Below, in pieces: positions 1 through 5,260 of a stretch of DNA of 5,260 bases. The notes under the pieces are model-generated. The model ran no database searches, was not told the origin of the DNA, and saw only the letters and a program-made list of their open reading frames with translations. The first letter of the stretch is position 1. The number at the start of each line of letters is the position of its first letter. The stretch comes from Anaeromyxobacteraceae bacterium (GTDB taxonomy: Bacteria; Myxococcota; Myxococcia; Myxococcales; Anaeromyxobacteraceae): assembly GCA_027349605.1 (NCBI GenBank), contig DAIEMM010000414.1, positions 1 to 5,260 on the forward strand, written 5' to 3'. A program made the position numbers and the translations under genes.

Positions 1-13
1 GGCGCTGGTGACG

Positions 14-39
14 CAGATGCTTCGGGGACGGTGCATCTG
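14..39. repeat. Short inverted repeat upstream of the lipoprotein gene
   Basis: CAGATGC at 14-20 is perfectly complementary to GCATCTG at 33-39, giving a 7-bp stem with a 12-base loop. A second pairing, GCTTC (19-23) with GAAGC (39-43), excludes the first because they share bases. No T-run follows, so this is not a textbook intrinsic terminator. It could be a weak terminator of a gene ending before the window, an operator, or chance in GC-rich DNA. No gene in 1-161 can be supported. Confidence 0.3.
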
Positions 40-151
40 AAGCAGGAACGCCCAAACGTGCCTGCCCTTCCAGGCCTTGCGCGGGGCGTGTTCGCCGCTA
101 GAACCGGGGCTCGTCGACTCGTGCAGCCAGGGCAGCGCAAGGCAACGTGAT

Positions 152-157
152 GAGGGA
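152..157 (+). promoter_or_regulatory. Ribosome binding site deciding the start of the DUF1254 lipoprotein
   Basis: GAGGGA at 152-157 contains GAGG six bases before the ATG at 162. The in-frame alternatives GTG 147 and ATG 150 have only an AAGG (139-142) upstream, four and seven bases away respectively. The site therefore favours 162, although 150 remains possible. Confidence 0.5.
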
Positions 158-161
158 GAAC

Positions 162-1631
162 ATGCTCATCCCAAGGAAGACGCAGTGCGTGACGATGCTG
201 TGCGCCGTGATCACCGTGGTCTCCGGGTGCTCGAATCCCAAGGACACCATCTCCCAGGCCGCGAAGCCTGAGGTGCAGCGGCCGAGCCTCGAGGAGATCA
301 AGGCCATCGCGGAGGAGGGGTTCATCTACGGGCTGCCCATCGTGATGAACTACGGCGTCATGTATGAGTACGTGGTCGACCGGAACTCGGGCCAGTTCAA
401 GGCCCCGTTCAACGAGATCCACAACGAGGCTCGCGTCTTCACGCCCCAGGACACCGCCATCCCGACGCCGAACAGCGACACGCCGTATTCGCTCGTCTGG
501 CTGGACCTGCGGTCGGAACCGATGGTCCTCTCCGTCCCCGCGGTTCCGAGGCCGCGCTACTACTCGTTGATGCTCTGCGATGGGAACACCTTCAACTACG
601 GGTACATCGGGAGCCGTGCGACCGGAACCGAGCCGGGCGACTACCTGGTCGTCGGCCCCGGGTGGAAGGGCGAGAAGCCCCCGGGCATCAAGGACGTGTT
701 CCGGTCCACGACGGGGTTCTCGCTGGTCGTCTACCGGACGCAGCTGTTCGCCCCGGGCGACATCGACAACGTCAAGGAGATCCAGGCGGGTTACAAGGTG
801 CTGCCGCTTTCGGCGTACCTGAAGCAGCCTGCACCTGCTCCGGCGCCTTCCGTCAACTTTCCCAAGTTCGACAAGGCCCTCGTGAAGACCCAGTTCTTCG
901 ACTTCCTCGACTTCGCGCTGCAGTTCGCCCCACCCGGACCCGATGAGGAGGCAATCCGCTCGCGGCTGGCGAGGATCGGGGTCGGCCCCGGGAAGACCTT
1001 CGACTTCAAGGACCTGTCCCTCGAGCACAAGGCCGCCGTGCTCCTCGGCATGCGGGAAGGTGACAAGAAGGTCGACGAGAAGGTTGCCAGCCTCGGCAAG
1101 CGGATCAACGGGTGGAACATTTCCTCGGCCTTCGGCGACCGCGCCTTCTTCCATGGCGACTGGCTGCTTCGAGCCGCCGCCGCGCGAGCCGGCATCTACG
1201 GCAACGACGCCGTGGAAGCCGCGTACCCGATGACGAAGACCGACCTGGCCAACGAGCCGCTCGACGGCAGCAAGCATGACTACACGCTCACGTTTGGCCC
1301 TGGCCAGCTTCCTCCGGTGAACGCCTTCTGGTCGTTGACGATGTACGACGGGAAGACGCAGCTCCTCGTCGCAAACCCCATCAATCGCTACCTCATCAAC
1401 TCCCCGATGTTGCCTTCGATGAAGAAGGGCAAGGACGGCTCCCTGACGCTCTACATCCAGAGCAAGTCGCCGGGGAAGGACAAGGAGTCGAACTGGCTTC
1501 CTGCACCGGATGGGCCGATCTACGTCGCCATGCGGCTCTACTGGCCGAGGCCGGATCCGCCCTCGATCCTGCCGGCGGGAGAAGGAACGTGGCAGCCGCC
1601 CCCGCTTCGGAAGGTCGCCAAGGACAAGTAA
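162..1631 (+). CDS. DUF1254/DUF1214 domain-containing predicted lipoprotein
   Basis: From ATG 162 this encodes 489 residues; in-frame starts at 147 (GTG) or 150 (ATG) would add 5 or 4. The N-terminus has a basic n-region (PRK), a hydrophobic stretch and a lipobox-like VSGC with Cys23, so a lipidated, membrane-anchored protein outside the cytoplasm is predicted. A DUF1254 region covers roughly residues 45-220, with the family-typical stretches GFIYGLPIV, PNSDTPYSLVWLDL, EPMVLSVP, RYYSLML and GPGWKG. A DUF1214 region covers roughly 370-475, with FWSLTMYDG, NRYLINS and NWLPAPDGP followed by a RLYWP motif. A PAPAPAP linker sits near residue 225. This two-domain arrangement and length are normal for the family, whose biochemical function is not established; no catalytic residues can be assigned. 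The reading frame is intact. The small membrane protein gene follows 29 bases downstream on the same strand, suggesting co-transcription. Family assignment is confident, function is unknown. Confidence 0.9.
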   Translation: MLIPRKTQCVTMLCAVITVVSGCSNPKDTISQAAKPEVQRPSLEEIKAIAEEGFIYGLPIVMNYGVMYEYVVDRNSGQFKAPFNEIHNEARVFTPQDTAIPTPNSDTPYSLVWLDLRSEPMVLSVPAVPRPRYYSLMLCDGNTFNYGYIGSRATGTEPGDYLVVGPGWKGEKPPGIKDVFRSTTGFSLVVYRTQLFAPGDIDNVKEIQAGYKVLPLSAYLKQPAPAPAPSVNFPKFDKALVKTQFFDFLDFALQFAPPGPDEEAIRSRLARIGVGPGKTFDFKDLSLEHKAAVLLGMREGDKKVDEKVASLGKRINGWNISSAFGDRAFFHGDWLLRAAAARAGIYGNDAVEAAYPMTKTDLANEPLDGSKHDYTLTFGPGQLPPVNAFWSLTMYDGKTQLLVANPINRYLINSPMLPSMKKGKDGSLTLYIQSKSPGKDKESNWLPAPDGPIYVAMRLYWPRPDPPSILPAGEGTWQPPPLRKVAKDK

Positions 1632-1660
1632 CTGGTCGGGTTCGGCCGGAAGGGAACGAG

Positions 1661-1888
1661 ATGAAGGTGTTGAAGGTGATGAAGGTCCTCGGGCTCGTCC
1701 TGATCGCGGCGGGAACAGGCGGTCTCGTCTACGGCGGGTTCACCTACACTCGCGAGTCCCATGAGACGAGGCTCGGGCCCGTCTCTCTCGTGGTGAAGGA
1801 CACGGAGGCCGTCCGCATCCCCACCTGGGCAAGCGTGGGGGCCATCGTCGTGGGCGCCGGTCTGCTTCTCGTCCCGAGAAGGGACTGA
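1661..1888 (+). CDS. Small two-helix membrane protein, hypothetical
   Basis: This 75-residue protein has two hydrophobic segments, about residues 8-26 and 56-71. Between them lies a polar loop containing YGGFTYTRE and LGPVSLVVKDTEAVRIP, and the tail PRRD is short and charged. It resembles a widespread class of small uncharacterised bacterial inner-membrane proteins with an LGP...(I/V)P loop between two helices; this comparison is from memory, not a search. AGGGA at 1651-1655 lies five bases before the ATG at 1661. A second in-frame ATG at 1679 would give MKVLGLVLIAAG, which starts directly at the first helix. The duplicated GATGAAGGT (1660-1668 and 1678-1686) creates both possible starts. It probably shares a transcript with the lipoprotein gene 29 bases upstream, so a role at the cell envelope is plausible but inferred. 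It ends 11 bases short of a convergent gene. Confidence 0.75.
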   Translation: MKVLKVMKVLGLVLIAAGTGGLVYGGFTYTRESHETRLGPVSLVVKDTEAVRIPTWASVGAIVVGAGLLLVPRRD

Positions 1889-1899
1889 TCCACGGTCCG

Positions 1900-2301
1900 T
1901 CAGTGATCATGGCCAGAGTTGGAGGCGTGCTTCGCTGCCTTCTTCTGCGCCTTCCAGGAGTCCCGGTCCGCCTTCGCCTGCGCCTTGCTGTAGTTCCGGT
2001 AATGGCCGGGGGGGAGCCGGGCGAGACCGGGCGGGACTCGGCTTGGGGAGACGACGACGAAGCCGGTCCGGGGCTGGATCGAGCGGTACCAGCCCCCGTC
2101 GCGCCTGAGCCAGTAGATGCCATTCGTGACGAAAACCTCCTCCGGATAGCCCGCAACCACTTGGATTCCGGGCTGTACGACGACGAGGGTCGGCGCGGGC
2201 GGCAACGGTACGACGAGGTCCATGCGCAAGGAGATCTGGGCGGCGGCGGGAGTCGAAAGCAGGGCAACGGAGAGGGTCGCGGTGAGTAGAAGAGCTTTCA
2301 T
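1900..2301 (-). CDS. Small predicted exported protein, uncharacterised
   Basis: This 133-residue protein starts with a classical signal peptide, MKALLLTATLSVALLSTPAAAQ, with likely cleavage after AAA near residue 21. The mature part has a proline/valine-rich stretch, then EVFVTNGIYWLRRDGGWYRS (residues 55-74), then LARLPPGHYRNY (93-104). A lysine/alanine-rich, probably helical tail ends in SNSGHDH. The aromatic 'GIYW...GGWYRS...LPPGHYR' pattern recurs in small secreted or periplasmic proteins of unknown function in Proteobacteria (from memory, unsearched). The start at 2299-2301 is supported by GAGGGA three bases upstream on the minus strand and by the signal peptide beginning exactly there. 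The same frame stays open far upstream to 3960, but that extension runs antisense to istA and is an artefact. The IS21 element begins 85 bases upstream of the start codon, so the native promoter may have been displaced. No clear -10/-35 pair is visible in that gap. Confidence 0.75.
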   Translation of the reverse strand: MKALLLTATLSVALLSTPAAAQISLRMDLVVPLPPAPTLVVVQPGIQVVAGYPEEVFVTNGIYWLRRDGGWYRSIQPRTGFVVVSPSRVPPGLARLPPGHYRNYSKAQAKADRDSWKAQKKAAKHASNSGHDH

Positions 2302-2386
2302 GTGTCCCTCATTCCACGGACACGGATGGGGGGCAAGGAGCCGGTGTAGGCAAAGAGGCCACACCATGAGGTGGCGGCGAGAAGGA

Positions 2387-2403
2387 TGCTGATTTGCAGA
2401 AGG
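2387..2403 (+). repeat. Left terminal inverted repeat of the IS21 element, including site L1
   Basis: TGCTGATTTGCAGAAGG pairs with the right end (4946-4962) at 15 of 17 positions. The core GATTTGCAGAAGG (2391-2403) is the first of three direct repeats, presumably the outermost IstA binding site. Confidence 0.75.
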
Positions 2404-2423
2404 TAGGGACCCCGGCCGGCTGA

Positions 2424-2436
2424 GATTTGCAGAAGG
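2424..2436 (+). repeat. Internal left-end repeat L2
   Basis: GATTTGCAGAAGG is an exact copy of the L1 core, 33 bases further in. Its downstream context (GGATTCCCCCCGGGG) reappears inverted at the right end next to R2 with one base substituted and one extra G. That extended match supports a shared transposase-binding unit larger than the 13-base core. Confidence 0.75.
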
Positions 2437-2456
2437 ATTCCCCCCGGGGACGGGGA

Positions 2457-2469
2457 GATTTGCAGAACC
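2457..2469 (+). repeat. Internal left-end repeat L3
   Basis: GATTTGCAGAACC matches the L1/L2 core at 11 of 13 positions and lies exactly 33 bases after L2. It also shares the preceding GA and following ATTCCC with L2. It ends 60 bases before the istA start, so transposase bound here could also affect istA transcription (inference). Confidence 0.7.
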
Positions 2470-2516
2470 ATTCCCTCCCCCATCGGCGTGACCAAGCAGC
2501 CAGGATCGCCCTCCCC

Positions 2517-2523
2517 AAGGAGG
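2517..2523 (+). promoter_or_regulatory. Strong Shine-Dalgarno deciding the istA start
   Basis: AAGGAGG at 2517-2523 lies six bases upstream of the ATG at 2530. This selects 2530 over the upstream in-frame GTG at 2488, which would add 14 residues unlike usual IstA N-termini. Confidence 0.8.
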
Positions 2524-2529
2524 GCGGCG

Positions 2530-4107
2530 ATGGCGTTTCGCGAGGTCACGATGCTGGAGGTCAAGGAAGTCCTCAGGCTCTGGTTGCTGGGCGTCCCGAA
2601 GAAGCGGATCGCCAAGCAGCTGGGCTTCGACGTGAAGACGGTCCGGCGGTACCTGGCCGCGGCCCGGGCGCATGGCGCGGATCCCGGCCACGGGACCGGC
2701 GCGCTCGACGACGCTCTGGTGGCGGCGGTGGTGAAGGTCACCCAGCCCGAGACCGGCCGCCCCCGGGGAGAAGGGTGGGCCGTCTGCGAGACGCACCGGG
2801 AGTTCATCGCTGGGCATCTCGCGAACCGGGTGCGACTCAGCAAGGTCGGCAAGCTGCTTCGCCGGCGGGGCGTGGACGTCGGCTACGACACGGTCCGTCG
2901 CTACGCGGTGGAGCAGCTCGGCTTCGGCGTCGGGGCGCGCAGCGTTCCCGTCGCCGACGGCGAGCCGGGCCAGGAGCTTCAGCTGGACACGGGCTGGATG
3001 ATCCTGCTGGAGCCGGACCTGCTCGGTAGGCGCCGCCGATTCAAGGCTTGGATCTTCACCGCCGTCCTCTCCCGCCACCGCTTCGTCTACCCCGTGTTCC
3101 ACGAGACGACCGCGACGGCCATCGAGGCGTGCGAGGCGGCCTGGGAGTTCTTCGGAGGCGTGTTCCACGTCGTCATCCCGGACAACACCAAGGCCATCGT
3201 CGTGGAGGCGGACCCGATCTCGCCGCGGATCACCGACGCCTTCCTCGAGTACGCCCAGGCACGGGGCTTCAGCATCGACACCACGCGGGTGCGCCACCCG
3301 AAGGACAAGGCCCGCGTCGAGCGAACCGTGCCGACCGTCCGGGACGACTGCTTCGGCGGGGAGCAGTTGCGCACCCTCGACGATGCGCGCGCCCACGGAC
3401 GTCACTGGAGCCTGGAGGACTACGGCATGAAGCGGCACAGCCGGACGCAACGGCTGCCGCGGGAGCACTTCGAGGCCGAGGAGCGGGCCGCGCTGCTGCC
3501 GGCGCCGACCGAAGCCTACGACGTCCCGATCTGGGCCGACTGCAAGGTTGCCCTCGACCAGTTCGCCGCCGTCGCCAAGAGCCTCTACTCGCTCCCCTTC
3601 GACCTGCGCCGCCACCGGCTCCGGGCCCGTGCCGACAGCCAACTCGTCCGCTTCTACGAGCACGGAAGGCTCGTGAAGACGCACCCCCGGAAGGCCCCCG
3701 GCCAGCGTTCCATCGACGGCGCTGACTTCCCGGAATACGCCTTCGCGGCTGGCCAGCGCGACGTCGCCTTCTTCATCAGGAAGGCCGGGGAGCACGGCGA
3801 GCACGTGCGCCGGTTCGCGACGGCGCTCGCGGCCGGCCCGCTCCCCTGGACCCGGCTGCGCAGCCTCTTCAAGCTCCTCGGACTCGCGCGAAAGTTTGGC
3901 GCCGCTCGACTCGACGCCGCCTGCAAGACCGCGCTCGACGCCGACATGGTCGACGTCCATCGCCTCGCCACCCTCGTTCGCATCGACGCCCGGCTTGCGG
4001 CGCCCGTCGCCAAGGTCATCCCGCTCGCCCGGTATCTCCGGCCCGCGAGCCAGTACGCCCTCCCGCTCGCATCTCGCGAGCGGACTGACGAAGGAGAGGA
4101 ATCGTGA
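2530..4107 (+). CDS. istA: IS21-family transposase IstA
   Basis: The 525-residue DDE transposase cuts and joins the element's ends during transposition. An N-terminal helix-turn-helix region (residues about 11-42, EVLRLWLLG...IAKQLGFDVKTVRRYL) should bind the repeated terminal sites. A second DNA-binding region around 100-130 (SKVGKLLRRRGVDVGYDTVRRY) is followed by an rve-type integrase core. Likely catalytic residues are D153 (QLDTG), D218 (IPDNTKA) and E264 (KARVERTV). The C-terminal part has VALDQFAAVAKSLYSLP near 340-356, common in IstA, then a basic region. Length is usual for the family and there is no frameshift or internal stop. The start at 2530 is fixed by a strong ribosome binding site and by MAFREV, a common IstA opening. 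The stop overlaps the istB start in GTGA, so the two products are probably translationally coupled. Family assignment is very sure; the catalytic triad is assigned by motif only. Confidence 0.95.
   Translation: MAFREVTMLEVKEVLRLWLLGVPKKRIAKQLGFDVKTVRRYLAAARAHGADPGHGTGALDDALVAAVVKVTQPETGRPRGEGWAVCETHREFIAGHLANRVRLSKVGKLLRRRGVDVGYDTVRRYAVEQLGFGVGARSVPVADGEPGQELQLDTGWMILLEPDLLGRRRRFKAWIFTAVLSRHRFVYPVFHETTATAIEACEAAWEFFGGVFHVVIPDNTKAIVVEADPISPRITDAFLEYAQARGFSIDTTRVRHPKDKARVERTVPTVRDDCFGGEQLRTLDDARAHGRHWSLEDYGMKRHSRTQRLPREHFEAEERAALLPAPTEAYDVPIWADCKVALDQFAAVAKSLYSLPFDLRRHRLRARADSQLVRFYEHGRLVKTHPRKAPGQRSIDGADFPEYAFAAGQRDVAFFIRKAGEHGEHVRRFATALAAGPLPWTRLRSLFKLLGLARKFGAARLDAACKTALDADMVDVHRLATLVRIDARLAAPVAKVIPLARYLRPASQYALPLASRERTDEGEES
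4091..4096 (+). promoter_or_regulatory. Ribosome binding site for istB inside the end of istA
   Basis: AAGGAG at 4091-4096 lies seven bases before the GTG start of istB at 4104 and within the last codons of istA. It supports the GTG start and re-initiation by ribosomes finishing istA. Confidence 0.75.
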
Positions 4108-4886
4108 ACCCAGACGTCGTCTCCCCCGAGTTGAAGACCGTCCTGAAGCGCCTCAAGCTATCCCGGATGCTCGATACGCTCCCCGAGCGGCTCGTGCTTG
4201 CCCGCCAGCAGAAGATGCCCCACCAGGACCTGCTCCTCCTCGCGCTCGGCGACGAGGCCACCCGTCGTGACGGCCAGGCGGCTTCCATCCGGGCCGAGCG
4301 TGGCCACCTGGAGAGGGACTCCCAGCTCGAGCGCTGGGACGAGACATCCAAGGTCGAGTTCGACCGAGCGCTCCTCAACGAACTCGCCTCGCTGCGCTTC
4401 CTCGAATCCCACCACCACGTCGCCATCGTCGGGAACGTGGGCGTCGGCAAGACCTTCCTCGCCCACGCGCTTGGCCACGTCGCTTGCCGCCGTGGCTACT
4501 CCGTCCTCGCCGTTGCGACTGACCGACTTCTGAAGAGCCTGAAGCACGCTCGCGTCATGCAAACCTACGAGAAGGAACTTCGCGCACTCCTCGCCGTCGA
4601 CCTGCTCATCGTCGACGACTTCGGACTCGACGCCATGGATGCCCAGGAAAGCCGCGACGCACACGAGATCATCTTCGAGCGTCACCGCGCCGGCTCGATG
4701 ATCGTCACCTCGAACCGCGGCCCCGACGAGTGGCTCTCCACCTTCGCCGACCCCATGCGCGCCCAGGCCGCCATCGACCGCTTCACCTCCAACGCCTACG
4801 ACCTCGTCATCGAGGGAGAGTCGTACCGCTCCAGGCTCAAACCCGGCCAGAAGGCTGGACAGAGAACCGAGAAGAAGGGCAAGTAG
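4104..4886 (+). CDS. istB: IS21-family helper ATPase IstB
   Basis: The 260-residue AAA+ ATPase of the DnaC/IstB type oligomerises on target DNA and recruits and stimulates IstA in this family. The N-terminal helical region (1-100) contains LKLSRMLDTLPERLVLARQQ, typical of IstB. Walker A is GNVGVGKT at residues 110-117 and Walker B is LLIVDDFGL at 167-175 with D171/D172. A sensor-1-like VTSNRGPDEW begins at 201. The box AAIDRFTSNAYDLVIEGESYR begins at 222 and carries Arg226 where IstB proteins have a conserved arginine. The tail is lysine-rich. All ATPase motifs are present and the length is normal, so it looks functional. The start is GTG, overlapping the istA stop by four bases, with AAGGAG seven bases upstream. 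The right end of the element begins soon after its stop codon. Confidence 0.95.
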   Translation: MNPDVVSPELKTVLKRLKLSRMLDTLPERLVLARQQKMPHQDLLLLALGDEATRRDGQAASIRAERGHLERDSQLERWDETSKVEFDRALLNELASLRFLESHHHVAIVGNVGVGKTFLAHALGHVACRRGYSVLAVATDRLLKSLKHARVMQTYEKELRALLAVDLLIVDDFGLDAMDAQESRDAHEIIFERHRAGSMIVTSNRGPDEWLSTFADPMRAQAAIDRFTSNAYDLVIEGESYRSRLKPGQKAGQRTEKKGK

Positions 4887-4921
4887 ACGACGTCACGCCG
4901 ATGTGGACCCCGGGGGGGAAT

Positions 4922-4934
4922 GCTTCTGCAACGA
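4922..4934 (-). repeat. Internal right-end repeat R2
   Basis: In inverted orientation this carries the core CTTCTGCAA (4923-4931) of the left-end repeats. The preceding CCCC, G-run and AAT (4908-4921) mirror the context of L2 apart from one extra G. The outer three bases of the core are not conserved. It lies 24 bases inside R1, unlike the 33-base pitch on the left. Confidence 0.65.
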
Positions 4935-4945
4935 CCCGGTCCCAT

Positions 4946-4962
4946 CCCTCTGCAAATCGGCA
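4946..4962 (-). repeat. Right terminal inverted repeat of the IS21 element, including site R1
   Basis: The reverse complement, TGCCGATTTGCAGAGGG, matches the left terminus at 15 of 17 positions. Its core (4946-4958) matches the L1 core at 12 of 13. The match to L1 also includes an inner GGTCCC at the same distance, supporting this as the outermost right-hand transposase site. It ends 76 bases after the istB stop codon. Confidence 0.75.
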
Positions 4963-5045
4963 ATACCGGACTCCGGCGCCCGTCAACAGGGCAGCGTCGA
5001 CAGGGGTATGGAGCCGAGGAGCTTGCCGTCGCCACTACGGCCCAG

Positions 5046-5260
5046 CTAATTGGAGTTCGCGCTCGACTGAAGAACCAGCCGAAGTCGGCCGTTCTCGACC
5101 ACGTAGATCTCGTCAAGCACATCGCCACAGTTCGTGCACCCTGCCGGGCGAGCGTGCACGTAGGCGACGCCGTCGAGTAGCCAGGCCGCGACCTCGGTCA
5201 TGGCGAATGGCCCAATGAATGTGGCCGGCTGGCCGTTCTCGATGACGATCCAGGGGCTGG
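5046..5260 (-). CDS. C-terminal part of an unidentified protein (5' end beyond the window)
   Basis: On the minus strand one frame is open from the window edge to a TAG at 5046-5048, giving 70 residues with strongly G/C-biased third codon positions, as expected of a real gene here. The visible sequence begins SPWIVIENGQPATFIGPFAM. It continues through TEVAAWLLDGVAYVHARPAG to CTNCGDVLDEIYVVENGRLR and ends LVLQSSANSN. A CxxC pair (CTNC) could be a metal knuckle or redox pair, but only one pair is visible. The ending alternates charged and hydrophobic residues (EIYVVENGRLRLVLQ), suggesting beta strands. I do not recognise the family. The start, and so the gene's length, lies outside the window. 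The stop is 83 bases from the right end of the IS21 element, with no clear terminator between. Confidence 0.65.
   Translation of the reverse strand, partial: SPWIVIENGQPATFIGPFAMTEVAAWLLDGVAYVHARPAGCTNCGDVLDEIYVVENGRLRLVLQSSANSN

Larger units (their letters stand above)
2387..4962 (+). mobile_element. Complete IS21-family insertion sequence (about 2.58 kb)
   Basis: The element carries istA and istB in the order and four-base overlap typical of IS21, and both frames are intact. I placed the ends by comparing flanks: TGCTGATTTGCAGAAGG at 2387-2403 matches the reverse complement of 4946-4962 at 15 of 17 positions. Both ends begin with TGC, ending in CA on the opposite side as expected for this family. 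The inferred 2576-bp length suits IS21 elements. Multiple inner repeats, likely transposase binding sites, lie inside each end. No 4-8 bp direct duplication flanks these ends: GAGAAGGA lies on the left and ATACCGGA on the right. Family assignment is near certain; exact ends are inferred. Confidence 0.9.

Noticed and set aside
2..40. Possible last 12 codons of an upstream gene ending TGA at 38-40
   Set aside because: Third positions are G/C-rich, but 12 codons without a recognisable motif are too few to support a gene.
77..104. Possible promoter TTGCGC, 16 bases, TAGAAC
   Set aside because: Only three of six -35 bases and four of six -10 bases match the sigma-70 consensus, which is expected by chance at this length.
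1886..1909. Possible bidirectional terminator between the convergent genes (TGATC ... GATCA)
   Set aside because: The stem is only five base pairs, has a large loop and no T-run, and overlaps the stop codon of the plus-strand gene.
2387..2469. The regularly spaced repeats as a CRISPR array
   Set aside because: The repeats are only about 13 bases with 20-base spacers, number three, are imperfect, and reappear inverted at the other end of a transposon. They are IS21 terminal sites.
2488..2529. GTG at 2488 as the istA start
   Set aside because: It would add 14 residues unlike normal IstA N-termini, whereas ATG 2530 has AAGGAGG six bases upstream and the usual MAFREV opening.
2302..3960. Long minus-strand open frame joined to the exported-protein gene (686 residues in total)
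   Set aside because: It lies antisense to istA and in the same frame as the real signal-peptide gene. The upstream part has low-complexity composition, passes through the IS end into unrelated DNA and has no recognisable domain. The open length is a by-product of high GC content; the real start is at 2301.
4967..4977. Palindrome CCGGACTCCGG just outside the right IS end
   Set aside because: The five-base arms meet around a single base, so no hairpin can form. It is isolated with no partner at the left flank and is plausible by chance in this composition.
4796..5128. Minus-strand open frame of 110 residues across the right IS end
   Set aside because: It spans the istB 3' end, the IS terminus and the flank, overlaps the real partial gene in another frame, and has no protein-like motifs.

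Overview
The window comes from a GC-rich bacterial genome, since codon third positions in the real genes are overwhelmingly G or C. The protein style (DUF1254/DUF1214 lipoprotein, GC-rich IS21 transposase) would suit Myxococcota or other former Deltaproteobacteria, Acidobacteriota or a similar group. Nothing here fixes the taxon, so that placement is inference.

Layout from left to right. Positions 1-161 hold no gene I can support, apart from a short inverted repeat. Positions 162-1631 encode a predicted lipoprotein with DUF1254 and DUF1214 domains. After 29 bases, a small two-helix membrane protein follows on the same strand (1661-1888), probably in one operon with it. A small exported protein lies convergently on the minus strand (1900-2301). 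Positions 2387-4962 are a complete IS21-family insertion sequence with intact istA (DDE transposase) and istB (AAA+ helper ATPase). The two genes overlap by four bases and are flanked by multiple terminal repeats. The last 215 bases hold the C-terminal part of an unrecognised minus-strand gene that runs off the window.

How the parts work together: IstA should bind the repeated terminal sites (three on the left at an exact 33-base pitch, two on the right in inverted orientation) and carry out strand transfer. IstB should assemble on target DNA and direct IstA. The element lies 85 bases upstream of the start codon of the small exported protein, so it may separate that gene from its original promoter. 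I found no target-site duplication around the inferred ends. The two flanks may therefore not derive from one simple insertion. I see no CRISPR array, tRNA, rRNA or defence system, and no convincing new system. The most interesting signals are the architecture of the IS ends and the unidentified right-edge gene.
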